Origin: Treponema sp.
GTDB lineage: Bacteria > Spirochaetota > Spirochaetia > Treponematales > Breznakiellaceae
Length of the DNA stretch: 6,205 bases
NCBI GenBank assembly: GCA_031255615.1
Contig: JAIRSD010000173.1
Location: 1-6,205, forward strand
Reading direction: 5' to 3'
Positions 1 through 6,202 of this stretch are shown piece after piece (the stretch's first letter is position 1; each line of letters starts with the position of its first letter). The translations under genes and the position numbers were made by a program. The notes under the pieces were generated by a model. That model saw nothing but the letters and a program-made list of their open reading frames with translations, was not told where the DNA came from and did not search any database.

Positions 1-365
1 CCGGTACTTTGCGTTCCGGAGTGACTGTCAGTATGTTCATTGATATTTTCACTGATGACGCTGTTGTTCATGGTAAAAGAACCGTTACCGGAGAAACAGT
101 GAAAAAATACCCCGCCGCCACAGCCGCCGTAATCTTCTTCGATATCCTGGTAATCTGTACCATTGTCCAGTATCACACTATTGTTCATGGTAAAGGAACC
201 GCCGCCAATACTTTTAAAGTACACCCCTCCTCCCTGGCCTAATGGACATGGTGGTGGTGGTGGTGGTGGTGGTGGTGGTGCCGTGGTGTTCCCGACTCTA
301 TTGCCGCTTATGACGCTGTTGTTCATGGTAAAGGAACCGCTGCCCTCAAAACGTACCCCGCCGCC
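1..365 (-). repeat. Beta-helix rung repeats of the second lipoprotein
   Basis: Three degenerate units, 35 to 46 residues apart, each pair a GGGV[RYF]F motif with a downstream GSFTMNNSVIxxN motif. At DNA level the plus strand shows the shared core GTTCATGGTAAA near 66, 183 and 321. The pattern resembles polymorphic outer membrane protein repeats, in which a GG-A/G-I/V motif pairs with FxxN. The array continues beyond the window edge. Confidence 0.85.
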
Positions 366-851
366 GATGTCATTGCATTTATTGTTCCGCAGCGTACTGT
401 TGTTGAGAACCAGGTTTCCTTCCAGCACGGTAATAAGGGAAGCGGGATAGGAAGGAGAAGACGGAAAAGCGGCCTTGTTGCCGTCCAGTACCAGAGAGCC
501 CCGGTTGTCCCCAACGGTCAGGCTGCCGCCGTTTTTGACCTCGAAAAACGATCTCCAAAAGTCCGCGGCCCGCGTTATGGTTTTTGTTCCCGCACTCATT
601 ACGGTTATGTGTTTGCCGTCAATAATCACCGGATCGCCGGATGCTTCCAGGTCGTTTAAAAGGAAAAACGCATATCCCGATTCAACGTCTTCCGCCTTTT
701 GCCGGAGATCTTCCCAGGTGTCCACAGACACAAGGGCACGGTAGTATTCGATTTTGTCTTTTACCGGGAGGTTCCCATTATCGCAGGCCGCAAAGACAAG
801 GAGCATGAAGGCGGCCGCCTTGGGGAAAAAGAAAAACGGACGGTTTTTCAT
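1..851 (-). CDS. Beta-helix repeat lipoprotein, second paralogue (3' end cut by window edge)
   Basis: Reading from the ATG at 851-849 down to position 3 gives 283 uninterrupted residues with no stop, so the gene is intact but leaves the window. Residues 1-23 are a lipoprotein signal: basic start (MKNR), a Phe-rich hydrophobic stretch, then FAAC with Cys23 as the lipidation site. Residues 24-166 align without gaps to the other lipoprotein in this window (4835-6202) at about 66% identity by hand count, including the block EASGDPV and the block RGSLVLDGNK. Then come POMP-like beta-helix rungs: GGGV at 163-166, 207-210 and 245-248, each followed by SFTMNNSVI..N at 173, 219 and 254. A loop between rungs 1 and 2 holds ten consecutive prolines (192-201). 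GGAG ten bases upstream supports the start. It is probably a surface or periplasmic, lipid-anchored protein; the ligand or adhesive role is unknown. The family call is firm, the function is not. Confidence 0.9.
   Translation of the reverse strand, partial: MKNRPFFFFPKAAAFMLLVFAACDNGNLPVKDKIEYYRALVSVDTWEDLRQKAEDVESGYAFFLLNDLEASGDPVIIDGKHITVMSAGTKTITRAADFWRSFFEVKNGGSLTVGDNRGSLVLDGNKAAFPSSPSYPASLITVLEGNLVLNNSTLRNNKCNDIGGGVRFEGSGSFTMNNSVISGNRVGNTTAPPPPPPPPPPCPLGQGGGVYFKSIGGGSFTMNNSVILDNGTDYQDIEEDYGGCGGGVFFHCFSGNGSFTMNNSVISENINEHTDSHSGTQST
249..278 (-). repeat. (CCA)10 trinucleotide microsatellite encoding Pro10
   Basis: The plus strand reads TGG ten times without interruption. On the coding strand this is ten identical CCA codons, residues 192-201 of the second lipoprotein, followed by Cys202-Pro203. 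The unit is three bases, so gain or loss of copies changes the length of the proline run without breaking the frame. The paralogue at 4835-6202 has no counterpart at the matching place. Confidence 0.97.
380..416. repeat. 37-bp perfect direct repeat, copy 1
   Basis: Identical base for base to 5734-5770 in the same orientation. It encodes the first beta-helix rung of the second lipoprotein, NLVLNNSTLRNN. The two copies are 5354 bp apart and flank the cyclase and FecR genes. Near-identical sequence continues on one side (around 429-486 versus 5783-5840), reflecting duplication of the whole N-terminal region. Confidence 0.95.
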
Positions 852-861
852 GGTTTTATGT

Positions 862-865
862 CTCC
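862..865 (-). promoter_or_regulatory. Ribosome binding site of the second lipoprotein
   Basis: Coding-strand GGAG, ten bases before the ATG at 851. It supports this start over the internal Met16, which would remove the basic n-region of the signal peptide. Confidence 0.6.
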
Positions 866-874
866 ACCCATACC

Positions 875-903
875 AGATTAACATGATCCGCGCCAAAAAG
901 CAA
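875..903 (-). promoter_or_regulatory. Possible weak sigma-70-type promoter for the second lipoprotein
   Basis: On the coding strand TTGCTT (903-898) and TAATCT (880-875) are separated by 17 bases. The -10 element matches the consensus at only three of six positions, so this is a tentative call. If real, it would let the second lipoprotein be expressed apart from the upstream three-gene operon. Confidence 0.22.
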
Positions 904-927
904 GGCGGTGTAATCACAGGGGAAATC

Positions 928-962
928 TTTGCGGCCTTGGCGCCTTTTTTGCGGCCTTGGCG
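928..962. repeat. Two 15-bp direct repeats with 20-bp period
   Basis: TTTGCGGCCTTGGCG occurs at 928-942 and again at 948-962, separated by CCTTT. It sits 20 to 55 bp after the stop of the FecR-domain gene. Spacing of two helical turns would suit a protein-binding site, but it may equally be a small replication-slippage duplication. Confidence 0.8.
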
Positions 963-982
963 GTGAATTTTGGGGATTATAT

Positions 983-3016
983 CTACCGGCCATACAAAGT
1001 TCCTATGTCCTCAAGCCTGTTCCGGCGCACTTCGGGAATGTCCACGGTAAAAAAGCTGTCTGAGCCGGGGCCCTGTTCCTCTCCCGCCGGCCCTTGACGC
1101 AGGGCGCGAACCTGCCACCGGAACTGCCCCTTGCTCAAGATTGACAGATCCGGGAGAAACCAGGACGGCCCCGCTGTCCGGCCGGAAAGGAGCGTTTTGC
1201 CGTCGGCGGAAAAAAGCGCGACGTTGTAAGCTTCGGCCCCGTCCACCGCGGCCCAGCCAAAGGAAATGCCGGTGATGCCCCGCAGCCTGTCCGCGTCAAA
1301 AAGGAAGCCGTTGGCGGGGGAGTCAAGGCGGGGCGCGGTAAGCGGCGCGGGGGCCCGTGCCGCGGCTTCCCTGGTTGCCTGGGCCGCCGCCCGCGCCCGC
1401 GCTTCTTCTGCCGCCCGCGCCGCGGCCTGCACCCGCGTGGTCTCCGCCGGGGACCTTCTGTTTAACTCAAAGGGCGTCGAGGCGGCAAGGCTTTCCCGCC
1501 GGGTGGAAGCCGCGGTCTGATGAACAAAAGCCTGCACGGTCCAGCGGTAAGGGCCGTCGGCGTAGGATTCCAGGGGAATGCGCGCCGAGTTTCCGGTGAG
1601 GGTTTCGGAACGCAGGAGCCTGCCGCTTTGCCCTTCGTAGAAGCGGAACTCGTAGTAGTCGGCCTCTTCCGCCGGCTGCCACCGGAACACCGCTTCTTCG
1701 CGCCCGCCTTGCCTTACGATGCCGCTTTGGGCCCCATCAACCGGAACGGGCGCCGCGAGGGAAGGGGCCACAATAAAACGCCGGGCCGGGGAGTCCCGGC
1801 CCCCGGCTGAGATCCGCCAGTACCAGGAACCGCTTTCCAGACGGCGCAGCTGCCAGGTTTTGCCGGAAACGCTTTCGTCCGCTTCCAGCCGGGAAAAATC
1901 TTCCCGGCCGCTTACCTGAAACCGCGCCGCGCCGGGCGGAGCCTTCCAGGTAAAACGGAGATCCGGCAGAAGCGCTTCCGCCACAATGTACCCCTCAGGG
2001 GGAAAGATCGTTCTGAGGGCGGTATCTTCAGGGGGCGGGACAAAAAGTTCAGGCGGCGCGGGCGGCGTTCCTTCTTCCACCACGAAAGAACCGGAGGCGC
2101 TCCGGGAAGACTCAGGTTCAGGAGAATCCGTATACACGGGGGTTACCCGCCAGTACCAGAGGCCCGGCGCCGGAACGGAAGCGGACGCGCCGCCGGTTCT
2201 GGTTTGCAGGATCAGGAAAGGATTTTCCAAGTCAGGATTGTCCGAGACTTCAAGAATATAATAAAAAGGAACAAGTCCGTCCTCCGCCGGAATTTCCCAG
2301 CGGAAGCGTATGCTCGGCATATCCCCCTGATACCGGATTACCTCATCCTCCCCCGGCGTAAACAGCGCCGGCGGCTTTTGAGGCGGAACGCCGGGCGCGG
2401 CGGAAACGGAAAAGTCAGTAGGCGCGTTTTCCAGAGCGCCGGGAGAAAGGGAGAAACCCTCACCGGCAGCCGCTTCGCGGGTATCGCCGGCAGCGTATAA
2501 AGACGCGCTCCCTTCCTCCACACGGACCCGCAGAACCGCGTCTTCAGCGCGGGCGCTCACCGCGCCGCCTGAGTTTACCAACACCCTGTTTTCCCCCGCC
2601 GTAACAAGCAGTTCCGTATTCCGGGCCCGGGCGCTTAAAGTTCCCGCGCGGAGCTGTACCCGGGGCGTCCTGTCCTCATCAAAGATCCGAATTAGGCTGT
2701 TTTCCCCAAGCTCAATGATCCCGCCGGAAGTAAAAGCAACGGCGGCGGCGGAAAGATCTTCGGTGCGGATATAGTCCCCCGAATAGACGGGGCTGTCCTG
2801 CCTGAGCCGGTCCCACAGGACGCGGTCGGTAAAGCGGCGCTGGGCCGCGCGGCGCTTCCAGCTTACGGTTCCCAAGGGTTGTTCGCTGTAACGCCGGAGG
2901 GAACGGTTAAGATCCACCTGGAAAAACCAAAGGCAGAAAAAGGCCCCCGCAAGGCAGAGCGCGGCAGCCAGGATATCGGATCGGTCAACCAATTTTGTAT
3001 TTTTTTTCTTCACCAT
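983..3016 (-). CDS. Membrane-anchored FecR-domain protein with four Fn3-like modules
   Basis: The 677-residue protein starts with a short Lys-rich cytoplasmic tail, then one membrane segment at about 14-36, so the rest should be periplasmic. A FecR-type domain spans about 50-170, with its hallmark stretch from SGDYIRT (79-85) through SGGIIELGENS (97-107). Four beta-sandwich modules resembling fibronectin type III follow, at about 216-314, 318-417, 419-518 and 558-659. Each ends in a G-aromatic-aromatic/R-W-x-V/I signature: GLWYWRV, GSWYWRI, GPYRWTV and GQFRWQV. Residues 522-557 are Ala/Arg/Glu-rich and probably helical. Unlike classical FecR there is no sigma-factor gene beside it and no sign of a TonB receptor, so a role as an anti-sigma regulator is not supported; ligand or peptidoglycan binding in the envelope is a guess. 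The ATG lies 32 bp inside the cyclase gene with AAGG nine bases upstream, and no later Met would keep the membrane anchor. Confidence 0.88.
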   Translation of the reverse strand: MVKKKNTKLVDRSDILAAALCLAGAFFCLWFFQVDLNRSLRRYSEQPLGTVSWKRRAAQRRFTDRVLWDRLRQDSPVYSGDYIRTEDLSAAAVAFTSGGIIELGENSLIRIFDEDRTPRVQLRAGTLSARARNTELLVTAGENRVLVNSGGAVSARAEDAVLRVRVEEGSASLYAAGDTREAAAGEGFSLSPGALENAPTDFSVSAAPGVPPQKPPALFTPGEDEVIRYQGDMPSIRFRWEIPAEDGLVPFYYILEVSDNPDLENPFLILQTRTGGASASVPAPGLWYWRVTPVYTDSPEPESSRSASGSFVVEEGTPPAPPELFVPPPEDTALRTIFPPEGYIVAEALLPDLRFTWKAPPGAARFQVSGREDFSRLEADESVSGKTWQLRRLESGSWYWRISAGGRDSPARRFIVAPSLAAPVPVDGAQSGIVRQGGREEAVFRWQPAEEADYYEFRFYEGQSGRLLRSETLTGNSARIPLESYADGPYRWTVQAFVHQTAASTRRESLAASTPFELNRRSPAETTRVQAAARAAEEARARAAAQATREAAARAPAPLTAPRLDSPANGFLFDADRLRGITGISFGWAAVDGAEAYNVALFSADGKTLLSGRTAGPSWFLPDLSILSKGQFRWQVRALRQGPAGEEQGPGSDSFFTVDIPEVRRNRLEDIGTLYGR
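2985..3016 (-). other. 32-bp cyclase/FecR gene overlap containing an A8 tract
   Basis: The end of the cyclase (EEKKYKIG, stop at 2987-2985) and the start of the FecR-domain protein (MVKKKNTK) share this sequence in different frames. On the coding strand a run of eight A (3007-3000) encodes Lys residues in both. The FecR frame is +1 relative to the cyclase frame. The overlap implies translational coupling. Confidence 0.9.
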
Positions 3017-4838
3017 TGATATCTGCCTTATTCAAATCCGGGGCGGCCAGCCCCAGCAGGGTTCGCAGTTCTTTCAGGTTTGCCGGGTTCGGCGCTTCTC
3101 CGGTTTTTGTTTTCATATTGATGACGGCGAACATACGCACGGGCTTTTCCTTGCCCTTGACGGACACCGGCGGCATTTCTTCAGTAATAAGATACGGGGC
3201 AAGGAGGTTCCAGGTATTTTCGGTGATAAGAATATCCGTACAAAACGGCTTGTTGAGGGCTTCAGTTCGGCTGGCAAGGTTTACCGTGTCGCCGATGACG
3301 GTGTACTCCATCCGTTGACTGGAGCCTATCTGCCCCGCGACCACGCTGCCTGTGTTAATCCCGCAGCCAATGCGGATCAGGGGGTTTTTCTCCCCGCCCC
3401 GGTCCTTGTTGAATTCCCGCAGGGCGGCCCGCATCATAAGGGCGGCCTTAACGCAGTTAAAAGCGTCTTTCGCCTGGCTGCCCGCGGAAACCGGCGCGCC
3501 CCAAACGGCCATCACCGCGTCCCCTATAAACTTGTCCACCACGCCGCCGGTTTTGTTGACGCAGTCCACCATGCGGGTCATATAATCATTTAGAAACTCC
3601 ACAACCTCCTGGGGTTCCAGGCGTTCGGAAATTTCCGTAAAGCTTCGGATGTCGGAAAAAAACACCGTTACCTGTTTGGTTTCACCGCCCAGGCTCAATT
3701 CCCCCCGCAGGGCCTTGTCCGCGATTTCCTTATTGGTAAAACGGCCAAAGGTATCTTTTAACCTTTCGCGCTCCGCCAGGCCCCGGCCCATGGATACGAA
3801 ACTGCGGGCCAAAAGCCCCACTTCGTCCCGGGTCTTTGCCTCCAGGTTCACCTCGAACTCCCCGTTTTCGATGCGCCCCGCCGCGGCGGCAAGGTTTTTA
3901 AGGGGCCCGCTCAGGGTCTTTGAGAAAAACCAGATGCACAGCACGGCGAAGCATAATACCGCCCCGGTAAGGAGGATGTTGCGCCGGGTAGTGGCGGCGA
4001 CGCCCTCCAGGATCACGGCCTCTTCCACCGTGGTAATAACCGCGACATTAGCCAGGGTCAGTTTTTGAAAAGCGCCGAAACAACGCACGCCCTCAGCGTT
4101 AGTATAGAGGGTCTGGAGGCGGCGCTCCGGGCTTTCCCAAACGGTTTTGTCAAAGGGGTCGTCCCTGAAACTTTTCCCGGAGCGGACAAGGGAAGAGTCG
4201 GAATGGACAAGAATGTCCCCGTCGTCGTTTATCATAAAAGAAGGGTTGACGCCCTCGCCAAAAGTTTCGGCCAGCGATTCGGAACCAAAAAAAATCACCG
4301 CCCCGGTTTCGCCGCCCCGCTGCCGGGGACAATACATGGCCAGAACCGGAAGCCCGAAGGCCGGCGCGGCGTTGAGGAGCACCAGTTCCCCTTTGGCGCA
4401 GCGGGAGGCCGCGTCGGGCCGGGAAAGGGCGAAGGAAACCGCCGGAGCGCTGTCCAGTTCCGTGGCGGCAAAAAACTGTTCGTTTACCAGGAGCCGGGAC
4501 AAGCCGCCGGGCCCCAGGAGGCCGATACAGGCAACGTCCGGGCTGCGTTCAAAAAAGAATTCCGTGGTTTGCCGGGCCAGGCCGCCCGGAACTCCTTCCA
4601 GGGCGTCCAGGGTATCCAGCAGGGCCAGGGTGTTGGCCCGTATCATGGACAAAAGAAGTTCCGCTTCCGCGGAAGACCGGCGGTTAACGCTAAAGTTGTT
4701 TTCCTCCGCGGTAACCCGCACGTCCGCGCCCACCATAACGGACACCAGGACGGTTATGGCCCCCAGGGACACCAGGAGCAGCAGGGAGACAATCGTAATC
4801 AGCTTAAAGCCTATGGGGAAACGGACGGAAGATTTCAT
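2985..4838 (-). CDS. Class III adenylate cyclase with Cache-like periplasmic sensor and HAMP domain
   Basis: The 617-residue protein makes cAMP from ATP at the inner membrane, probably in response to a periplasmic ligand. A membrane segment at about 12-36 and a second at about 287-304 bracket a ~250-residue sensor; its late part (FMINDDGDILVHSD, 201-214) is typical of Cache folds. A HAMP linker (about 305-357) leads to the catalytic domain (about 386-573). All key residues are visible: metal-binding Asp396 in FFSDIRSF and Asp440 in KFIGDAVMAVWG, adenine-selecting Lys436 with Thr513, and transition-state Asn520 and Arg524 in VIGDTVNLASR. The Lys/Thr pair, as in cyanobacterial-type cyclases, points to adenylate rather than guanylate cyclase. 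It acts as a homodimer in this family. Start ATG overlaps the upstream lipoprotein stop by four bases (ATGA), with GGAG nine bases before it. The C-terminal tail after 573 has no recognised domain. The sensed ligand is unknown. Confidence 0.95.
   Translation of the reverse strand: MKSSVRFPIGFKLITIVSLLLLVSLGAITVLVSVMVGADVRVTAEENNFSVNRRSSAEAELLLSMIRANTLALLDTLDALEGVPGGLARQTTEFFFERSPDVACIGLLGPGGLSRLLVNEQFFAATELDSAPAVSFALSRPDAASRCAKGELVLLNAAPAFGLPVLAMYCPRQRGGETGAVIFFGSESLAETFGEGVNPSFMINDDGDILVHSDSSLVRSGKSFRDDPFDKTVWESPERRLQTLYTNAEGVRCFGAFQKLTLANVAVITTVEEAVILEGVAATTRRNILLTGAVLCFAVLCIWFFSKTLSGPLKNLAAAAGRIENGEFEVNLEAKTRDEVGLLARSFVSMGRGLAERERLKDTFGRFTNKEIADKALRGELSLGGETKQVTVFFSDIRSFTEISERLEPQEVVEFLNDYMTRMVDCVNKTGGVVDKFIGDAVMAVWGAPVSAGSQAKDAFNCVKAALMMRAALREFNKDRGGEKNPLIRIGCGINTGSVVAGQIGSSQRMEYTVIGDTVNLASRTEALNKPFCTDILITENTWNLLAPYLITEEMPPVSVKGKEKPVRMFAVINMKTKTGEAPNPANLKELRTLLGLAAPDLNKADINGEEKKYKIG
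3026..3029 (-). promoter_or_regulatory. Ribosome binding site of the FecR-domain gene
   Basis: Coding-strand AAGG lies nine bases before the ATG at 3016, inside the cyclase coding sequence. It fixes the FecR start at 3016 despite the overlap. Confidence 0.55.
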
Positions 4839-6202
4839 GACTCATCGCTCCATGTGCCGTCAAAACTTACGGTTTTTCCGGCGGTGTTGTCCCGTATCCG
4901 GGGGCCGTCTTCAAAATATACCGCGTGGCCTTGTCCGTCCAGCGGAGCGCCGGAACCGTCTTTGACGAGGTTGCTCTTTTCGTCTTCGTTTTTTCCGTAG
5001 ATAAGGCCGCCGGGTTCTTTGGTGAAGGCGATGCTGCTGCCATCACCAAATTTGCCGAAATACACCCCGCCGCCGCCGCTGGCGCTGCCGCCGCTGTCAA
5101 CAGCGGTGTTCCCGCTGATGGTCCCGCCGTTCATGGTAAAAACAGCGCTCGCGGTACTATCGTCTCCGGCGGCGCTGTCAAAGGCGGAGCTGTACACATA
5201 TACTCCGCCGCCCGAGACAGAGGCGGCATTCCCGCTGATGGTCCCGCTGTTCATGATAAAAGCGGCGCTCGCGGTACTGCCGTCTCGGGCGATACTGGTA
5301 AGCCCCACCCCGCCGCCATAAACAAAGCCGGTATTGTTTTGTATCACGCTGTTGTTCATGGTAAAGGAACCCTGACCGGTGTTAAAGAAAGACACTCCCC
5401 CTCCCTCGCCGCCTGCGCGATTGGGAAGCGCGGCGTGGTTGTCTTCTATCTTGCTATCGGTCATGACAAAGCGGCCGGTACCGTCGCATAAGAAATATAC
5501 TCCCCCGCCGGCCCCGGATTCGATGATGTTTCCTGCTATCACGCTGTTGTTCATAGTAAAAGAGCCGTTGCCGGAACACTTGAAGAACACCCCGCCGCCG
5601 CGGGCTCCCAGGGATATCCCCCCGACTTTTAATTCAGCAGTATTTTCACGGATGGCGCTGTTATTCATGGTAAAAAAACCGGAACTATTAACCGGGCAGT
5701 CGAAATATACGCCGCCGCCCATGCTATTACATATATTGTTCCGCAGCGTACTGTTGTTGAGAACCAGGTTCCCCTCATTTACGGTAATAAGGGAAGTGGG
5801 ATAGGAAGGAGAAGTCAAAAAAGCGTCCTTGTTGCCGTCCAGCACCAGGCTGCCGCGGCTGTTGCCTATGGTCAGGCTGCCGCCGTTTTCTACCACAAAA
5901 AATGAGTCAAAAAACGCCGCGTTGCGGGAAATGGTTTTTCTCCCCCGGCCCGTGATGGTCAGGGCCTTGCCGTCGATAACGACCGGGTCGCCGGAGGCTT
6001 CTATATCGTTCAGGACGAGGATGGTATAACCCGGCTCGGCGTTGGCCGCCGTTTCCCGGACTTGTTCCCAAGTGTCCACCGGCACGAGGGTAAGGTAGTA
6101 TTCAATCTCGCTTTTTATGGGCTGGTTCCAGTTTTCACAGGAAAAAAGAACCGGACACAGCACGATGGCGGCCAGGGCCGTTCCGCGTATGAGAGTCCGC
6201 AT
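4835..6202 (-). CDS. Beta-helix repeat lipoprotein, first paralogue (complete)
   Basis: The 455-residue product begins with a basic n-region (MRTLIR), a hydrophobic core and the lipobox VLFSC, giving lipidated Cys22. Residues 23-160 form a conserved N-terminal part shared with the second lipoprotein, ending in the first rung NLVLNNSTLRNN (145-156). Seven GGGV motifs follow at 162, 202, 232, 267, 296, 331 and 377, interleaved with six F-x-MN-x-S/G-x-I-x-x-N motifs at 176, 214, 244, 279, 314 and 354, spaced 30 to 40 residues. This is the polymorphic-outer-membrane-protein type of right-handed beta-helix. The C-terminus (HAVYFEDG, 426-433, to the end) looks like a helix cap. No autotransporter barrel is present, so the protein is held by its lipid rather than by a porin-like domain. 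It is the first gene in this window of a coupled operon with the cyclase and the FecR-domain gene. An adhesive or ligand-presenting surface role is plausible but unproven. The start leaves only three upstream bases in the window, so its promoter cannot be judged. Confidence 0.92.
   Translation of the reverse strand: MRTLIRGTALAAIVLCPVLFSCENWNQPIKSEIEYYLTLVPVDTWEQVRETAANAEPGYTILVLNDIEASGDPVVIDGKALTITGRGRKTISRNAAFFDSFFVVENGGSLTIGNSRGSLVLDGNKDAFLTSPSYPTSLITVNEGNLVLNNSTLRNNICNSMGGGVYFDCPVNSSGFFTMNNSAIRENTAELKVGGISLGARGGGVFFKCSGNGSFTMNNSVIAGNIIESGAGGGVYFLCDGTGRFVMTDSKIEDNHAALPNRAGGEGGGVSFFNTGQGSFTMNNSVIQNNTGFVYGGGVGLTSIARDGSTASAAFIMNSGTISGNAASVSGGGVYVYSSAFDSAAGDDSTASAVFTMNGGTISGNTAVDSGGSASGGGGVYFGKFGDGSSIAFTKEPGGLIYGKNEDEKSNLVKDGSGAPLDGQGHAVYFEDGPRIRDNTAGKTVSFDGTWSDES
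4848..4851 (-). promoter_or_regulatory. Ribosome binding site of the cyclase gene
   Basis: Coding-strand GGAG lies nine bases before the ATG at 4838, within the last codons of the upstream lipoprotein. With the ATGA overlap it indicates stop-restart coupling. Confidence 0.6.
5063..5719 (-). repeat. Beta-helix rung array of the first lipoprotein
   Basis: About seven degenerate units encode residues 162-380. At DNA level variants of GTTCATGGTAAA recur on the plus strand near 5129, 5249, 5351, 5462, 5548 and 5664. Three early units carry a Cys right after the motif: GGGVYFDC, GGGVFFKC and GGGVYFLC. Units differ in loop length, so this is a protein-repeat array and not CRISPR or a satellite. Confidence 0.88.
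5109..5279 (-). repeat. 120-bp-period internal duplication in the first lipoprotein
   Basis: Positions 5109-5159 and 5229-5279 align over 51 bp with four mismatches at a fixed 120-bp offset. They encode the units STASAAFIMNSGTISGN and STASAVFTMNGGTISGN, forty residues apart. The similarity is much closer than between other rungs, which suggests a recent unit duplication. Confidence 0.85.
5734..5770. repeat. 37-bp perfect direct repeat, copy 2
   Basis: Identical to 380-416 in the same orientation, at the same codon position of the paralogous lipoprotein. It is long enough to serve for homologous exchange between the two genes. Confidence 0.95.

Larger units (their letters stand above)
852..982. 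other. Intergenic gap between the FecR-domain gene and the second lipoprotein
   Basis: The 131-bp gap is the only non-coding stretch in the window. It holds the 15-bp direct repeat at 928-962, the possible promoter at 875-903 and the ribosome binding site at 862-865. No stable hairpin followed by a T-run is visible on the minus strand, so readthrough from the upstream operon is possible. No small gene with a convincing start was seen. Confidence 0.7.

Noticed and set aside
1..851. Suspected frameshifted or decayed lipoprotein copy
   Set aside because: Codon-by-codon reading from 851 to 3 gives one continuous frame with intact signal peptide and repeats. It only lacks an end because the window stops.
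907..918. CRP-like cAMP receptor site upstream of the second lipoprotein (coding-strand TGTGATTACAC)
   Set aside because: It is attractive beside a cyclase gene, but only one half-site (TGTGA) matches; the second half is not TCACA at the required spacing.
925..982. Rho-independent terminator after the FecR-domain gene
   Set aside because: GC-rich repeats are present, but the best stem is about three to four base pairs and no T-run follows on the minus strand. The T-run at 945-950 is on the plus strand, where no gene ends.
983..3016. FecR as an anti-sigma regulator of iron uptake
   Set aside because: No ECF sigma factor or TonB-dependent receptor gene is adjacent, and the domain is followed by Fn3-like modules instead of the classical FecR arrangement.
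4065..5000. A 311-codon open frame on the plus strand
   Set aside because: It lies antisense across the cyclase N-terminus and the end of the first lipoprotein, both well supported. Its product is a Gly/Arg/Gln/His-rich sequence without recognisable domains, as expected from a GC-rich shadow frame.
5063..5719. CRISPR-like regularly spaced repeats
   Set aside because: The repeats are degenerate, coding, variably spaced and in frame with beta-helix rungs; there are no unique spacers or leader.
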